Positions 49,967 to 60,111 are shown, numbered from the stretch's first letter. The stretch is 64,000 nt of DNA from Hyphomicrobiales bacterium (GCA_019075905.1 JAGXAM010000001.1:186001-250000), one strand, 5' to 3'. Notes: generated from the sequence alone by a model not told the origin. Numbers and translations are program-made.

Positions 49967-51247
49967 TCACTTTTCGTGGCTGGTGAAACCAAAGGCACTC
50001 ATCAGCGAGGGCCGGGGGGTATTGGGATCACGGGTATGGACCGCCGCTACCACCGACAGGCCGGGCATCAGCTTGCCGCTGGTGGCAATGTCGCCGTCAA
50101 AGGCGATACGCACCGGCACGCGCTGGACGATCTTGGTGAAGTTGCCGGTGGCATTGTCGGGCGGCAGCAAGGAAAAATCTGCTCCGGTGCCGGGTGCGAA
50201 AGATTGCACGGTGCCATGCACCACCTTGCCGCCGAGCGCATCGATGGTGAGATCGACCTTCTGGCCGACCTTCATCGCACGCAGATCGGTTTCCTTGAAA
50301 TTGGCTTCAACATAGAGGGTCTTGAGCGGCACGATGGCCATCAATTGCTGGCCCGGCTGCACATATTGGCCCTTGAACACCGACGTGTTGGCGACGATGC
50401 CATCAAGGGGCGCACGCACCTGCGTGAAGCTGAGATCACGGCGTGCCTTGTCGAGGGCAATCTGCAATTCGGCCCGCGCCTGGATGGCTTCGGTGACCTG
50501 CGCCTTCATCACCTGCTGGTTGGCCTTGGCGGCTGTCAAAGCTGAACCGGCGGCCTTGTAGCTTGCCTGGGCGCCGGCAAGCGCGGCACTGGCACTGTCA
50601 CGCACCATGCGGGCCTGATCGAGCGTCTGCTGGCTGCCGAAATGCTTGGCGAGCAGGGTTGCGGCGCGCCCGAAACTGGCCTCGGCATTGACGAGCTGCG
50701 CCTTGGCGGCCACCACCTGCGTCTGCGCTGCCACGGCCTGGGATTGCGCCCCGGCAATGGCCGCCGTCTGGGCGAGCGCTTGCTGCTTCAGCCGGGCAAT
50801 GGTGGCGTCCTGGGTGTCGATCTTTTGCTGAGCTGCATCGACTGCCAGCTGGTAATCGCCCTGATCTATGCGGGCCAGAACCTCGCCGGCATGGACCGGC
50901 GTGTTGTCGATGATTGGCACAGCCGTCAGATAGCCCGGCACCTTGGCGGAAATGGTGGTGATGTCGGCTTTGATATAGGCATCATTGGTGGAATAGATGA
51001 ACCGCCCGCTGACGAAATAATCATAGCCCTTCACCGCCCCGAAGCCGAGCAGGCCCAGAATCACCACAGGCAGGATGATGTTGCGGCGCGAGCGCTTCGG
51101 CTTGACGACGACAGCTTCCTGAAGCGTGTCCGTGGGCAGCGTCGTCCCGCCCCCAGGCAGCGTTGCCACCTGCTGATTGGCGCTGGCTGGCGCGTGACCG
51201 GGGGCAATAGTGCCTTCGGCTTCGGTGGTGTCGGTTTCGGTTGGCAT
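49967..51247 (-). CDS. emrA: EmrA-like HlyD family efflux adaptor
   Basis: A 426-residue membrane fusion protein: cytoplasmic N-terminus of about 50 residues, one membrane helix (NIILPVVILGLLGFGAVKGY), a lipoyl half-motif (YIKADITTISAKVPGYL), a long periplasmic coiled-coil hairpin rich in Ala and Gln (about 145-270), then VRAPLDGIVANTSVFKGQYV and a beta-barrel. It links EmrB to an outer-membrane channel. ATG 51247 was chosen from the charged N-terminus; the frame is open to 51346 but that would run through the operator. The start lies 43 bp downstream of the first TetR operator. Confidence 0.92.
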   Translation of the reverse strand: MPTETDTTEAEGTIAPGHAPASANQQVATLPGGGTTLPTDTLQEAVVVKPKRSRRNIILPVVILGLLGFGAVKGYDYFVSGRFIYSTNDAYIKADITTISAKVPGYLTAVPIIDNTPVHAGEVLARIDQGDYQLAVDAAQQKIDTQDATIARLKQQALAQTAAIAGAQSQAVAAQTQVVAAKAQLVNAEASFGRAATLLAKHFGSQQTLDQARMVRDSASAALAGAQASYKAAGSALTAAKANQQVMKAQVTEAIQARAELQIALDKARRDLSFTQVRAPLDGIVANTSVFKGQYVQPGQQLMAIVPLKTLYVEANFKETDLRAMKVGQKVDLTIDALGGKVVHGTVQSFAPGTGADFSLLPPDNATGNFTKIVQRVPVRIAFDGDIATSGKLMPGLSVVAAVHTRDPNTPRPSLMSAFGFTSHEK

Positions 51248-51289
51248 GGTGTTTAACTCGCGTTCGCGTAGGTCTGGTCGCGGCGACCA

Positions 51290-51306
51290 AACCGAACCGT
51301 TCGGTT
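51290..51306. promoter_or_regulatory. TetR-type operator 1 (perfect 17-bp palindrome)
   Basis: AACCGAAC-C-GTTCGGTT is a perfect inverted repeat with one central base. It lies between the candidate emrA promoter and the emrA start. A second copy is at 51352-51368, 62 bp away centre to centre. It is the likely binding site of the adjacent TetR protein. Confidence 0.85.
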
Positions 51307-51315
51307 CATTTGCGC

Positions 51316-51344
51316 TTGACATATCAGACCAAAGGCGATAAATC
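51316..51344 (+). promoter_or_regulatory. Candidate tetR promoter
   Basis: TTGACA (51316-51321) and, after 17 bases, TAAATC (51339-51344) point towards tetR. It lies between the two operators and overlaps the opposite promoter. Confidence 0.5.
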
Positions 51345-51346
51345 AA
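51318..51346 (-). promoter_or_regulatory. Candidate emrAB promoter
   Basis: On the minus strand TTGATT (51341-51346) is followed, after 17 bases, by TATGTC (51318-51323), pointing towards emrA. It almost exactly overlaps the tetR promoter. Confidence 0.45.
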
Positions 51347-51351
51347 GCCCG

Positions 51352-51368
51352 AACTGAACGGTTCGGTT
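51352..51368. promoter_or_regulatory. TetR-type operator 2
   Basis: AACTGAAC-G-GTTCGGTT has the same palindrome as operator 1 with one mismatched pair. It lies 45 bp before the tetR ATG, so binding would block tetR transcription (autoregulation). Confidence 0.8.
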
Positions 51369-51413
51369 CGATTTTGCGCCCCGGTTGGTTAACCTTCGAG
51401 ACGAGCACATGCC

Positions 51414-52139
51414 ATGATCAGCGACCACACAGATGACAACGTGCTGTCGGCCGAAGATTGCGTCACGAAGCCCGATGCGCATCATGAAACGAACCATCAT
51501 GATACGAACCAAAAGGAGCCGGGTTCTTGTGAGCCCGACAGTGCCAAGCTACGCCAGATTTTCGCTGGCGCGCGCGCCATATTCCTGCGCGATGGTTATG
51601 ACGGCGCAAGCATGAATGACATAGCGCGGACGGCGGCGGTTTCCAAGGGCACGCTTTACGCCTATTTTGATGGCAAGGAACGGCTTTTCGAGGCGCTGGT
51701 GCGGTCTGACCGGCAGCGCCTGGCCGAGCAGCTCTGCCGTTTCGATGATGACCAGGCCGATGTCGCGGATGTTTTGCGGCGCTTCGGCACCGGGCTGCTG
51801 ACGACCATGATGCAGCCGGAACAACTGGCTTTCATGCGCATGGTGATCGGCATTGTCGGGAAATTGCCGGCGACCGGACAGGCGGTCAATGATGCCGGGC
51901 CGCAATATGCTGCCGACCGCCTTGCCGCCTGGCTGGAAATCCAGAACCGCAACGGCACGCTGAATGTGCCCGACCCGGCGCTGGCCGCGCATCAGTTCGT
52001 CGAATTATGCAAGGCTGGCGTGTTCACGCGCTGCATTCTGGGCGCCGGGCCGGCTCTGGCACCGGGTGAAATCGCCACCGGCGTAGAAGCGGCGATTGAT
52101 ATGTTTTTGCACTATTATCGCCGACGTGCCATAATTTGA
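51414..52139 (+). CDS. TetR/AcrR family transcriptional regulator of emrAB
   Basis: A 241-residue repressor. A hydrophilic, His-rich leader of about 42 residues precedes the TetR DNA-binding domain: FAGARAIFLRDGYDGASMND, then the helix-turn-helix IARTAAVSKGTLYAYFDGKE. The ligand domain is helical. It is divergent from emrAB, and two matching palindromes lie in the 166 bp between them, so it very probably represses the pump and itself until a ligand is bound. ATG 51414 was chosen as the first in frame; a later start closer to the HTH would remove the unusual leader. It is followed 37 bp later by the ABC exporter gene. Confidence 0.9.
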   Translation: MISDHTDDNVLSAEDCVTKPDAHHETNHHDTNQKEPGSCEPDSAKLRQIFAGARAIFLRDGYDGASMNDIARTAAVSKGTLYAYFDGKERLFEALVRSDRQRLAEQLCRFDDDQADVADVLRRFGTGLLTTMMQPEQLAFMRMVIGIVGKLPATGQAVNDAGPQYAADRLAAWLEIQNRNGTLNVPDPALAAHQFVELCKAGVFTRCILGAGPALAPGEIATGVEAAIDMFLHYYRRRAII

Positions 52140-52176
52140 GCAAGGCTGGACGCTGCCCTGGACCCTGCGGGATTTC

Positions 52177-53862
52177 ATGAAACCATTGCTTGCACCCGCG
52201 CAGAATGCGCCTTTCATGAGGCTGCTGCGCGAAGAGGCCCGCCCCAATCTGGCCGCCTATGCCCTTGCCTTTGTGTGTATGGCGGTGATTGCCGCGACGA
52301 CCGGCCTGCTCGCCTGGCTGATGCGCGACATCGTCAACAAGGTGTTTCTTGAAAAATCTATGAGCGCGACCTGGTGGCTGGCCGGCGCGGTGATGGTGCT
52401 GTCGCTGCTCAAGGGCATCGGCTCGTTCGGCCAGCAGGTTATCCTGACGCGGATCGGCAACCGTATTGTCGCCTCAGTGCAATTGCGGATTTTCGAGCAT
52501 TTGCTGAAACAGGGCCAGAGCTTTTTCAACGACGCCCATTCCACGCAATTTCTGGCGCAGCAGGCCTTTATCGCCACCTCGGCGCGCGGGGCGATCGACA
52601 CCGTCATCACCGCCATCGGGCGCAACCTGTTGTCGGTGATTGCACTGGTCACCGTCATGGTGGTGCAGGATCCGACCATGGCTTTCGGCTCGATGCTGAT
52701 CATGCCGGTCGCCATTTTCGGGCTGCGGCGCCTGATCCGGCGCATGCCCAAGGCAGTGATGCGGGGCTTCACCAGTTTCGCGGAAGTCATGCGCCTCACT
52801 TCAGAAGCGGCGCAGGGCATCAGGGTGCTGAAATCCTACGGGCTTGAGGCTGATTTTCGCGGGCGCATGAAAGCCGCGGTGGCCGCTGCCGCCTCGGCAT
52901 CGAACCGCCAGGCGCTGATCACCGCGCAAACGGCACCGCTGATGGAGACGCTCGGCGGCTTCGCGGTCGCCTTTATCGTCGTCTATGGCGGTTCGCGGGT
53001 GATTTATCACGACCAGTCGCCGGGCGCGTTTTTCTCGTTCATCACCGCGTTGTTGATGGCCTATGAGCCGATCAAGAGGCTGGCGCGCTTCAATCTCGAA
53101 CTCAACGGCCGCCTCGTCGGCGTGAAAATGTTTTATGATTTTCTCGAACAGCCGGCCGAGGAAACCGATGACAGTGCCCTGCCCGACCTGGTGGTGAGCG
53201 CCGGCGATATCACCTTCGCAAATGTCATTTTCAGCTATCGCGACCGCGAACCGGTGCTCGATGATATTTCATTCAAGGTCGCGGCCGGTAAAAGCACGGC
53301 GCTGGTGGGCCCGTCGGGCAGCGGCAAATCAACGATTTTCGGGCTGCTGCAGAAGTTCTACGCCCCGCAATCGGGGGCGGTGCTGATCGATGGCCAGGAT
53401 ATTGCCCGGTGCAACCGCGCCTCGGTGCGCCAGGCCTTTGGGTATGTCGGGCAGGATGCCTTCCTCTTTCAGGGCACGATCCGCTCCAACATCATGCTCG
53501 GGGATCCCGAAGCCAGCGCGGCGCAATTTGCCGCAGCCTGCCATGCCGCCCATGTCAGCGAATTTGTAGATGATTTGCGCGATGGCTATGACACGATGGT
53601 CGGCGAACATGGCCTGACGCTTTCGGGCGGCCAACGCCAGCGCGTGGCCATTGCCCGGGCGCTGTTGCGCAAGGCGCCGATCGTGCTGCTCGACGAGGCG
53701 ACCTCGGCGCTCGATCCGCGCTCCGAGCAGGCGGTGCGCGAGGGCCTTGCCTCACTGGCGCAGGGACGCACCGTACTGATGATCGCGCATCGGCGCGAAA
53801 CCTATGCCCATGCTGACCGGGTGATCCGGCTTGATGCCGGCCGTATCAGCGAGGCGGCGTAA
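52177..53862 (+). CDS. ABC exporter, fused membrane and ATPase domains (MsbA-like)
   Basis: A 561-residue half-transporter. Six membrane helices (about 25-300) are followed by a nucleotide-binding domain: Walker A GPSGSGKST near 378, Q-loop VGQDAFLFQGT, signature LSGGQRQRV near 482, Walker B IVLLDEATSALD near 502, and H-loop MIAHRRET. It works as a dimer in the inner membrane. Similarity to MsbA suggests lipid or drug export, but the true substrate is unknown. The H-loop reads AHRRET rather than the usual AHRLST. It is followed by the DMT gene after 3 bp, so the two are co-translated. Confidence 0.92.
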   Translation: MKPLLAPAQNAPFMRLLREEARPNLAAYALAFVCMAVIAATTGLLAWLMRDIVNKVFLEKSMSATWWLAGAVMVLSLLKGIGSFGQQVILTRIGNRIVASVQLRIFEHLLKQGQSFFNDAHSTQFLAQQAFIATSARGAIDTVITAIGRNLLSVIALVTVMVVQDPTMAFGSMLIMPVAIFGLRRLIRRMPKAVMRGFTSFAEVMRLTSEAAQGIRVLKSYGLEADFRGRMKAAVAAAASASNRQALITAQTAPLMETLGGFAVAFIVVYGGSRVIYHDQSPGAFFSFITALLMAYEPIKRLARFNLELNGRLVGVKMFYDFLEQPAEETDDSALPDLVVSAGDITFANVIFSYRDREPVLDDISFKVAAGKSTALVGPSGSGKSTIFGLLQKFYAPQSGAVLIDGQDIARCNRASVRQAFGYVGQDAFLFQGTIRSNIMLGDPEASAAQFAAACHAAHVSEFVDDLRDGYDTMVGEHGLTLSGGQRQRVAIARALLRKAPIVLLDEATSALDPRSEQAVREGLASLAQGRTVLMIAHRRETYAHADRVIRLDAGRISEAA

Positions 53863-53865
53863 CCC

Positions 53866-54807
53866 ATGGCATTTTCGTCCCGCCTCGTTGCGCGATTCTG
53901 GCACAGCCCGCGCCTGATCCTCGGCCTTGCCACGCTGATGTGGGCCGGCAATGGCGTCGCTGGACGGGCGATAGCCGGGCAGATGTCGCCGATGCTGGTG
54001 GTGACCGGGCGCTGGCTGATGGTCTTTGCCATTCTCGCGGTGATGCTGCGCCATCGCTGGCGTGAGGTTGCTGCCGTCTGGCGCACCCACCCCTGGCGTG
54101 TGGCCTTGATGGGGTCGATCGGTTTTACCGGATTCAACGTGCTGTTTTATGCCGCCGCCTATTACACCTCGGCGGTCAATATGAACCTGCTGCAGACCGC
54201 CATCCCGATTTTCGTTGTGATCGGCTCGGTGGCGTTCATGGGCGGTTCGATCACGATCGTGCAGGCGCTGGGCGTACTGCTGACGGTATTTGCCACCATT
54301 CTGGTGACCACGGCCGGGCACCCTGAAAACATCGTGTCGATGCATTTCAACACCGGCGACCTGATGCTGCTGCTGGCCTGCACCTTCTATGCCGGCTATA
54401 CGCTGGCGCTGCGCGGGCGCCCGAGGGTTGACGACCTGATCTTTTTCACGGCGCTGGCCATGGCAGCGATGGTGTCATCACTGCCGTTTCTCGCGCTTGA
54501 AGGCTGGCGCGGCGAGATCGTCTGGCCGCATGCCGAGGGCCTGGCGATTTTGGGCTATATCACCATTTTTCCGTCGCTGGTGTCGCAATTGCTCTACCTG
54601 CGCGGGGTCGATCTCATCGGTGCCAACCGGGCTGGCGTTTATTCCAATCTGGTGCCGATCTTCGGCGCCTTGCTGGCGCTTGTGCTTTTGCGTGAGCCTT
54701 TCCATATCTACCACATCGAAGCGGTGGTGTTGTGCCTTGTCGGCATAGGACTGACAGAGCGTGGCAAAATTCGTATGCCGGCCCCGCGCGAGGCGGTTTC
54801 ACTCTAG
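53866..54807 (+). CDS. DMT (EamA) family permease
   Basis: A 313-residue inner-membrane protein of about ten helices in two EamA repeats (MWAGNGVAGRAIAGQMSPML in the first; YLRGVDLIGANRAGVYSNLV and LVPIFGALLALVLLREPFHI in the second). The family exports amino acids or other metabolites. The ATG comes 3 bp behind the ABC exporter stop and GAGG lies upstream. No substrate hint is visible. It is followed by mnmA after 45 bp. Confidence 0.9.
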   Translation: MAFSSRLVARFWHSPRLILGLATLMWAGNGVAGRAIAGQMSPMLVVTGRWLMVFAILAVMLRHRWREVAAVWRTHPWRVALMGSIGFTGFNVLFYAAAYYTSAVNMNLLQTAIPIFVVIGSVAFMGGSITIVQALGVLLTVFATILVTTAGHPENIVSMHFNTGDLMLLLACTFYAGYTLALRGRPRVDDLIFFTALAMAAMVSSLPFLALEGWRGEIVWPHAEGLAILGYITIFPSLVSQLLYLRGVDLIGANRAGVYSNLVPIFGALLALVLLREPFHIYHIEAVVLCLVGIGLTERGKIRMPAPREAVSL

Positions 54808-54852
54808 CGCCGGACTTGGCCTCGGCAACAGTTTGTGGCAGGAGCGCTTGGC

Positions 54853-56079
54853 ATGACCTCAAGCCCAATCAACAGCCTCGGATTTCCCAAGCCGCCTGCC
54901 GCGACCCGTGTGGTCGTCGCCATGTCGGGCGGGGTGGATTCATCGGTGGTGGCCGCGCTGCTGAAGGATGAGGGCTACGAGGTCATAGGCATCACCCTGC
55001 AGCTTTATGATCACGCCGCTGCCACCCACCGCAAGGGCGCCTGCTGCGCCGGGGCCGATATTCACGATGCCCGCGATGTTGCTACCAGAATTGGCATTCC
55101 CCATTATGTGCTCGATTACGAGAGCCGGTTTCGCGACAAGGTGATCGAGACATTTGCGGCGTCCTATCTCAATGGCGAGACGCCGGTGCCCTGCATCGCC
55201 TGCAACCAGCACATCAAATTTGCCGATCTGTTCGATACCGCGGTCGAGCTTGGTGCCGACGCGCTGGCAACGGGCCATTATGTTTCCTCGCGCGAGGCCG
55301 AACATGGCTCGCGGGCGCTGTTCCGGGCGCTGGATGCCAGCCGCGACCAGAGTTATTTCCTTTACGCCACGACCGGCGCGCAATTGCAGCTGCTGCGCTT
55401 TCCGCTGGGCGAGCGGCCCAAGAGCGAGGTGCGCGAGCTCGCTCGCCGCTTCGGGCTGAGCGTGGCCGACAAGCACGACAGCCAGGACATCTGCTTCGTG
55501 CCCTCAGGCAATTATGCGGCGATGATCGAGCGCCTGCGCCCCGGCGCCGTGCAGCCGGGCGAGATCGTCCATGTCGATGGCCGGGTGCTCGGGCGCCATC
55601 GCGGCATTATCCATTACACCATTGGCCAGCGCAAAGGCCTCGGCCTCACCGATGCGCAGGCCGGTGGCGGCGAAGCGCTTTATGTCGTGGCCATTGACGC
55701 CGCACAGGCGCGGGTGACCGTGGGGCCGCGTGCGGCGCTGGGTGCACGTGACTTCATGCTGCATGATATCAACTGGATCGGCCCCGGCAGTCTGGAAGAT
55801 TTTGAGGCCAGCGGCGGCGAGATGTATGCGCGGGTGCGCTCCACAAGAGCCCCGGTCCCGGCTACACTTGTGGCCGGCAGCGACGGCCAGTGGCACGTGC
55901 GCCTTGCAGCCGCCGAAGAGGGTGTCGCGCCCGGACAGGCTTGCGTGTTCTACAGCAGCGATGCCGAGCAGGCGCGGGTGCTGGGCGGCGGGGTGATCGG
56001 CCGCGCGCCGCCCCGTCCGGCGGCAAGCCCCGCGCCAGCGCATGTCCTATCCACGACGGTTGAGACCCGATCCGCCTGA
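54853..56079 (+). CDS. mnmA: tRNA 2-thiouridine(34) synthase MnmA
   Basis: A 408-residue tRNA-modifying enzyme that thiolates U34 in tRNAs for Lys, Glu and Gln. The PP-loop SGGVDSSVV (about 25-33) activates the base with ATP. The catalytic Cys is C117 in [10 protein letters not shown] and the second is C214 in [13 protein letters not shown]. The tRNA-binding central region and C-terminal beta-barrel ([19 protein letters not shown]) are complete. I chose ATG 54853, with AGGAG upstream; the frame is open to 54835. The C-terminal 30 residues are proline- and alanine-rich and longer than usual. Confidence 0.96.
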   Translation: MTSSPINSLGFPKPPAATRVVVAMSGGVDSSVVAALLKDEGYEVIGITLQLYDHAAATHRKGACCAGADIHDARDVATRIGIPHYVLDYESRFRDKVIETFAASYLNGETPVPCIACNQHIKFADLFDTAVELGADALATGHYVSSREAEHGSRALFRALDASRDQSYFLYATTGAQLQLLRFPLGERPKSEVRELARRFGLSVADKHDSQDICFVPSGNYAAMIERLRPGAVQPGEIVHVDGRVLGRHRGIIHYTIGQRKGLGLTDAQAGGGEALYVVAIDAAQARVTVGPRAALGARDFMLHDINWIGPGSLEDFEASGGEMYARVRSTRAPVPATLVAGSDGQWHVRLAAAEEGVAPGQACVFYSSDAEQARVLGGGVIGRAPPRPAASPAPAHVLSTTVETRSA

Positions 56080-56117
56080 ACGATCAGCCTTCAGCCGCCA
56101 TCCTGCAGGAGAGCCCG

Positions 56118-57734
56118 ATGTCCTTTCATTACGCGCCCTTGTTTCCGCTGGGCAAAGACCAAACCCCCTGGCGACATCTTGGCAGCGAGGGGGTGCGGGT
56201 CGAAACGATCGGCTCCCGCCGCTTTCTGGTGGTGGAGCGTGCGGCGATCCGCCGTCTCGCCGAGGCGGCGATGATCGACATCAATCACCTGCTGCGCCCG
56301 GGCCATCTCAAGCAACTGGCGATGATCCTCGATGATCCCGAGGCGACCTCGAATGACAAGTTCGTCGCCTTTGACCTGCTCAAGAACGCCAATATTGCCG
56401 CAGGCGGCGTGTTGCCGATGTGCCAGGACACCGGCACGGCGATTGTCATGGGCAAGCGCGGGCAATATGTGCTGACCGATGGCGATGATGAATCGGCGCT
56501 CGCCGAAGGCATTCGCGATGCCTATCTCAAGAAGAACCTGCGCTATTCGCAACTCGCGCCGCTGAGCATGTTCGAGGAAAAGAACACCTCGTCCAATCTG
56601 CCGGCCCAGCTCGAAATTTATGCCGAGCCGGGCGATGAGTATAAATTCCTGTTCATTGCCAAAGGCGGCGGCTCGGCCAATAAATCCTATTTTTATCAGG
56701 CTCCGCCGTCGATCCTGACCCATGACAGGCTGATCGCCTATCTCAAGGAGCGCATCCTGACGCTCGGTACTTCGGCCTGCCCGCCCTATCACATGGCGGT
56801 GGTGATCGGCGGCACCAGTGCGGAACTGGTGATGAAGACGGTGAAGCTCGCCTCGACGCGCTATTATGACAGTCTGCCGACCAGCGGCAATGCCGACGGC
56901 CAGGCATTCCGCGACGTGGCCATGGAGCAGGAACTGCACAAGCTGACGCAGAACCTCGGCATAGGCGCGCAGTTCGGCGGCAAATATTTCTGCCATGATG
57001 TGCGCGTCATTCGCCTGCCGCGCCACGGCGCCAGCCTGCCGATCGGGCTTGGCGTCTCGTGCTCGGCGGATCGCCAGGCGCTGGGAAAGATCACCGCCGA
57101 GGGCGTTTTCATCGAAGAGCTCGAACATAATCCGGCGCAATATCTGCCTGAAGTGATTGATCCCTCGCTGGGCGGGCCGGTCGTAACTGTCGATCTCAAC
57201 CAGCCGATGCCGGACATATTGAAGACGCTGTCGAACTATCCGGTGAAGACGCGGCTGTCGCTGACCGGCACGCTGATCGTCGCGCGCGACCTTGCACATG
57301 CGAAAATCCGGGCGCTGCTCGATGCCGGCGAGCCGCTGCCGGCCTATATGAAAAATCACCCGGTCTATTATGCCGGCCCGGCCAAGACCCCGGCCGGCTA
57401 TGCCTCGGGCTCGTTCGGCCCGACGACGGCCGGCCGCATGGATTCCTACGTGGCGCAGTTCCAGGCTGCCGGGGGCTCGATGATTATGCTGGCCAAGGGC
57501 AACCGCTCCAGAGAGGTGCGCGAGGCCTGCGCGAAATTTGGCGGCTTCTATCTTGGCTCGATCGGCGGGCCGGCGGCGCGCCTCGCGCAAGATTGCATCC
57601 GCAAGGTCGAGGTGCTCGCCTATCCCGAACTTGGCATGGAAGCGGTGTGGAAAATCGAGGTCGAGGATTTCCCTGCCTTCATCGTCATCGACGACAAGGG
57701 CAATGATTTCTTCAAGGACCTGAATATGGGCTAG
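56118..57734 (+). CDS. fumA: Fumarate hydratase, class I (iron-sulfur)
   Basis: A 538-residue class I fumarase (FumA/B type) that interconverts fumarate and malate in the TCA cycle. The three cysteines that hold the 4Fe-4S cluster are C102 (MCQDTGT), C221 (ACPPYH) and C315 (VSCSADRQ), with the same spacing as in the known enzymes. The C-terminal beta domain contains [20 protein letters not shown]-like sequence ([20 protein letters not shown]). AGGAG precedes the ATG. The cluster makes it oxygen-sensitive. Its stop overlaps that of the following minus-strand hydrolase gene (shared CTAG). Confidence 0.96.
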   Translation: MSFHYAPLFPLGKDQTPWRHLGSEGVRVETIGSRRFLVVERAAIRRLAEAAMIDINHLLRPGHLKQLAMILDDPEATSNDKFVAFDLLKNANIAAGGVLPMCQDTGTAIVMGKRGQYVLTDGDDESALAEGIRDAYLKKNLRYSQLAPLSMFEEKNTSSNLPAQLEIYAEPGDEYKFLFIAKGGGSANKSYFYQAPPSILTHDRLIAYLKERILTLGTSACPPYHMAVVIGGTSAELVMKTVKLASTRYYDSLPTSGNADGQAFRDVAMEQELHKLTQNLGIGAQFGGKYFCHDVRVIRLPRHGASLPIGLGVSCSADRQALGKITAEGVFIEELEHNPAQYLPEVIDPSLGGPVVTVDLNQPMPDILKTLSNYPVKTRLSLTGTLIVARDLAHAKIRALLDAGEPLPAYMKNHPVYYAGPAKTPAGYASGSFGPTTAGRMDSYVAQFQAAGGSMIMLAKGNRSREVREACAKFGGFYLGSIGGPAARLAQDCIRKVEVLAYPELGMEAVWKIEVEDFPAFIVIDDKGNDFFKDLNMG

Positions 57735-58612
57735 CGGCGCGACGCCAGCGCCTTGGCGACTGCGGGGCCGGCGTCGAGCATGATTTCGAGGTGGGATGAC
57801 GGGACCGCCGCCATAGAGCACGCCGGCGGCGCGTGCGCTGCCACGAATTTCTTCAGCTTTTCCGGGTCGATCAATTCATCGTTGCCCGCATAAAAAATCC
57901 TGACCGGCATGTTGATCGCCTTGAGTTGCGCGCCGGGATTCTGCGGCGTGACCGCATTGGCCATGTTCACCGTGTAAAAGGACAAGAGCCCCGCGCCCGG
58001 CCCGGCTGCCCGGCTCGGGAAAAACACTGCGGGCAACGCGCCCGCGACATGGCCGCCGCTCATGGCGTTGATGATGAAGGCCCAGACCCGCACGCGCGCA
58101 AAATCCGCGCCTGCGCGACGGGTGTCGGCGCGGAAGCCAAATTCCGGTGCCAGAAATATCAGCTCAGCAATCTCGCGCCTGTGGGCAAGACGGGCAAAGG
58201 CGTTGAGGACATAACCCACACCGCTGGAGTGGCCGCCCAGATAGATGCGCCCACGGGGAAATTTCCGTCGCATTTCGGCAATGACGGCGTCGATGTCAGA
58301 CCAGGCGCAGGCTGGCGATGGGGTGTGGCCACGCGGCCCTTCGGAGCCCCCATGCCCCCTGATATCCGGGAGGCAAACAGAGATGTCCCCGGCCTGCGCC
58401 AGTCCAGCGGCAAAATGCTGGTAACCAGCGCGGCGGTGGGCACCGCCGCCATGATAGAAGATGAGAACGTCATCGCCATTGGTCTTGCCAGGAAAAATGT
58501 CGCAGGCCAACATTGTGTCGTCAGTGCCGGACACAGCGCTTGACGAAAATCCCGATAGCGCGGGCATGGCGTCGCGCCGCTTTTCAAAGGCTGCGAAGTT
58601 CAGGCCCGGCAT
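57731..58612 (-). CDS. Alpha/beta hydrolase (serine aminopeptidase S33/lysophospholipase-like)
   Basis: A 293-residue hydrolase with the strand [19 protein letters not shown], the segment [15 protein letters not shown] typical of monoacylglycerol-lipase relatives, nucleophile elbow GGHSSGVG (Ser129), acid loop [13 protein letters not shown] and the catalytic His in SSHLEIMLD. It probably cleaves an ester or lipid. I chose ATG 58612 ([10 protein letters not shown]). It is convergent with fumA, and the two stop codons share the palindrome CTAG. About 215 bp lie between its start and the amidase gene, where I see no gene. Confidence 0.85.
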   Translation of the reverse strand: MPGLNFAAFEKRRDAMPALSGFSSSAVSGTDDTMLACDIFPGKTNGDDVLIFYHGGGAHRRAGYQHFAAGLAQAGDISVCLPDIRGHGGSEGPRGHTPSPACAWSDIDAVIAEMRRKFPRGRIYLGGHSSGVGYVLNAFARLAHRREIAELIFLAPEFGFRADTRRAGADFARVRVWAFIINAMSGGHVAGALPAVFFPSRAAGPGAGLLSFYTVNMANAVTPQNPGAQLKAINMPVRIFYAGNDELIDPEKLKKFVAAHAPPACSMAAVPSSHLEIMLDAGPAVAKALASRR

Positions 58613-58827
58613 CAATGCCCCTCCCATTCAGGCGACCCTAGCATAGGGCAGGTTGGCATAATAGCGCGATCCTGCAATCGCGACGGAGCCTGTGGGGCCG
58701 TGGATCTGCGTGGTTGCGAACGGCGCCGGAGCAGTCTATGAGCCTGACAACCATGATCGCCACCTCCTGATTCGCATGGCATGAGCGGCGCGCCTGCAGG
58801 TCCAGATCGGGAGCGATTTTTGGTTTC

Positions 58828-60102
58828 ATGATGCCAGTCTCTTACCATATGATAAAAGCCCGGTGCGCTACGGCGCTTGTCGCGACGGCGCTGCTGTTGC
58901 TGCCCGCGATAGCAAGAGCCGATCCGGCCGCGCGCGCGGTTTCGGCACGGTTGCGCACGCATGCCGGCCGCACGGTGCTGACATTTGACCTGACCGCCAA
59001 GGTCAAGCTGCATGCCTATGTTCTGGCTGCGCCCGACCGCGTGGTGATCGACCTGCCAGAAGTTGATTTCGTGCTGCCGCCGCAAAAGAGCGCGCCGGCC
59101 GACGGGCTGATCAAGTCTTTCCGTTACGGGCTGATGGGGCAAGGGCGCTCGCGCATCGTCATTGACCTTTCCGGCCCGGCGCGGATCGAACAGGCGAAGG
59201 TGACCTCAATTGCCGGCGGCGCGCCCTCGCGGCTGGTGATCGCGCTGGCGCCCGGGAATGCTGCAGACTTCGCGCGTGCTGCTGCCAGCGCGCAGATCGC
59301 CAGCGCCCCGCCCGCCGAGTCCGCCCCGGCGCCGCAGGCCAATGGCAAGCCGCTGGTGGTGCTTGACCCGGGGCATGGCGGCATCGATTCAGGGGCGATC
59401 GGGCCGCATGGCATTGAGGAAAAAAACATCACCCTCGCCTTTGCGCGGCGCTTGCGCGATGCGCTTGAGGCGACAGGCAAGTTTCAGGTGGTGATGACGC
59501 GGCAGGATGACCATTATGTCTCGCTCAGCCAGCGGGTGCATATTGCCGAGGCCAACCACGCCAGACTGTTCTTGTCGATGCACGCCGATATTCTGCCCGC
59601 CGGTGATGGCGTGCATGGGGCGACCATCTACATGCTGTCGACCAAAGCCTCGGATGCGCAGGCCGCGCGCATGGCGCGTGATGAAAACAGCGTCGACAGC
59701 CAGGCCGGTCTGGTGGCGAAAACCGCCAGCGCGCCGGGGGTCAATGATTTCCTCGATGATCTGGCGACGCGCGAGACCCGCGTATTCTCGCATATTTTTG
59801 CGCGCGATCTGGCCGCGCAGCTGCTGACGGGCGGCGATCTCAACAAGAACCCGATGCGATCGGCCAATTTCGAGGTGCTGCGCGACCCTGGCGTGCCCGG
59901 TGCCCTGCTCGAGCTTGGCTATCTTTCCAGCAAGGGCGATGTCGCCAAATTGACCTCGCCGCCGTGGCGCAAGGCGACGGTGGCGCTGGTTGCCGACGCC
60001 ATCATCAAGTTTTTTGAGCAGCGCGGCCTGATCAGTGCCGAGCCTGCGAGCACGGACACCACCGCCAGCGTGGCGCCGATGCAGCCCGCCAAGCCGCACT
60101 GA
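58828..60102 (+). CDS. N-acetylmuramoyl-L-alanine amidase (AMIN plus Amidase_3)
   Basis: A 424-residue periplasmic enzyme that removes stem peptides from murein during daughter-cell separation. Its signal peptide (ALVATALLLLPAIARA) is followed by an AMIN targeting domain (about 40-140) and a zinc Amidase_3 domain (about 170-395). The zinc ligands lie in LDPGHGGIDSGAIGP (His), GIEEKNITLAFA (Glu) and SMHADI (His), and the catalytic Glu in ALLELGYLSSKGD. This is the AmiC layout. The ATG at 58828 is the first of several; ATG 58849 starts directly at the signal peptide and is equally likely. It is convergent with grpE, 9 bp apart. Confidence 0.93.
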   Translation: MMPVSYHMIKARCATALVATALLLLPAIARADPAARAVSARLRTHAGRTVLTFDLTAKVKLHAYVLAAPDRVVIDLPEVDFVLPPQKSAPADGLIKSFRYGLMGQGRSRIVIDLSGPARIEQAKVTSIAGGAPSRLVIALAPGNAADFARAAASAQIASAPPAESAPAPQANGKPLVVLDPGHGGIDSGAIGPHGIEEKNITLAFARRLRDALEATGKFQVVMTRQDDHYVSLSQRVHIAEANHARLFLSMHADILPAGDGVHGATIYMLSTKASDAQAARMARDENSVDSQAGLVAKTASAPGVNDFLDDLATRETRVFSHIFARDLAAQLLTGGDLNKNPMRSANFEVLRDPGVPGALLELGYLSSKGDVAKLTSPPWRKATVALVADAIIKFFEQRGLISAEPASTDTTASVAPMQPAKPH

Positions 60103-60111
60103 GCCACGGCC

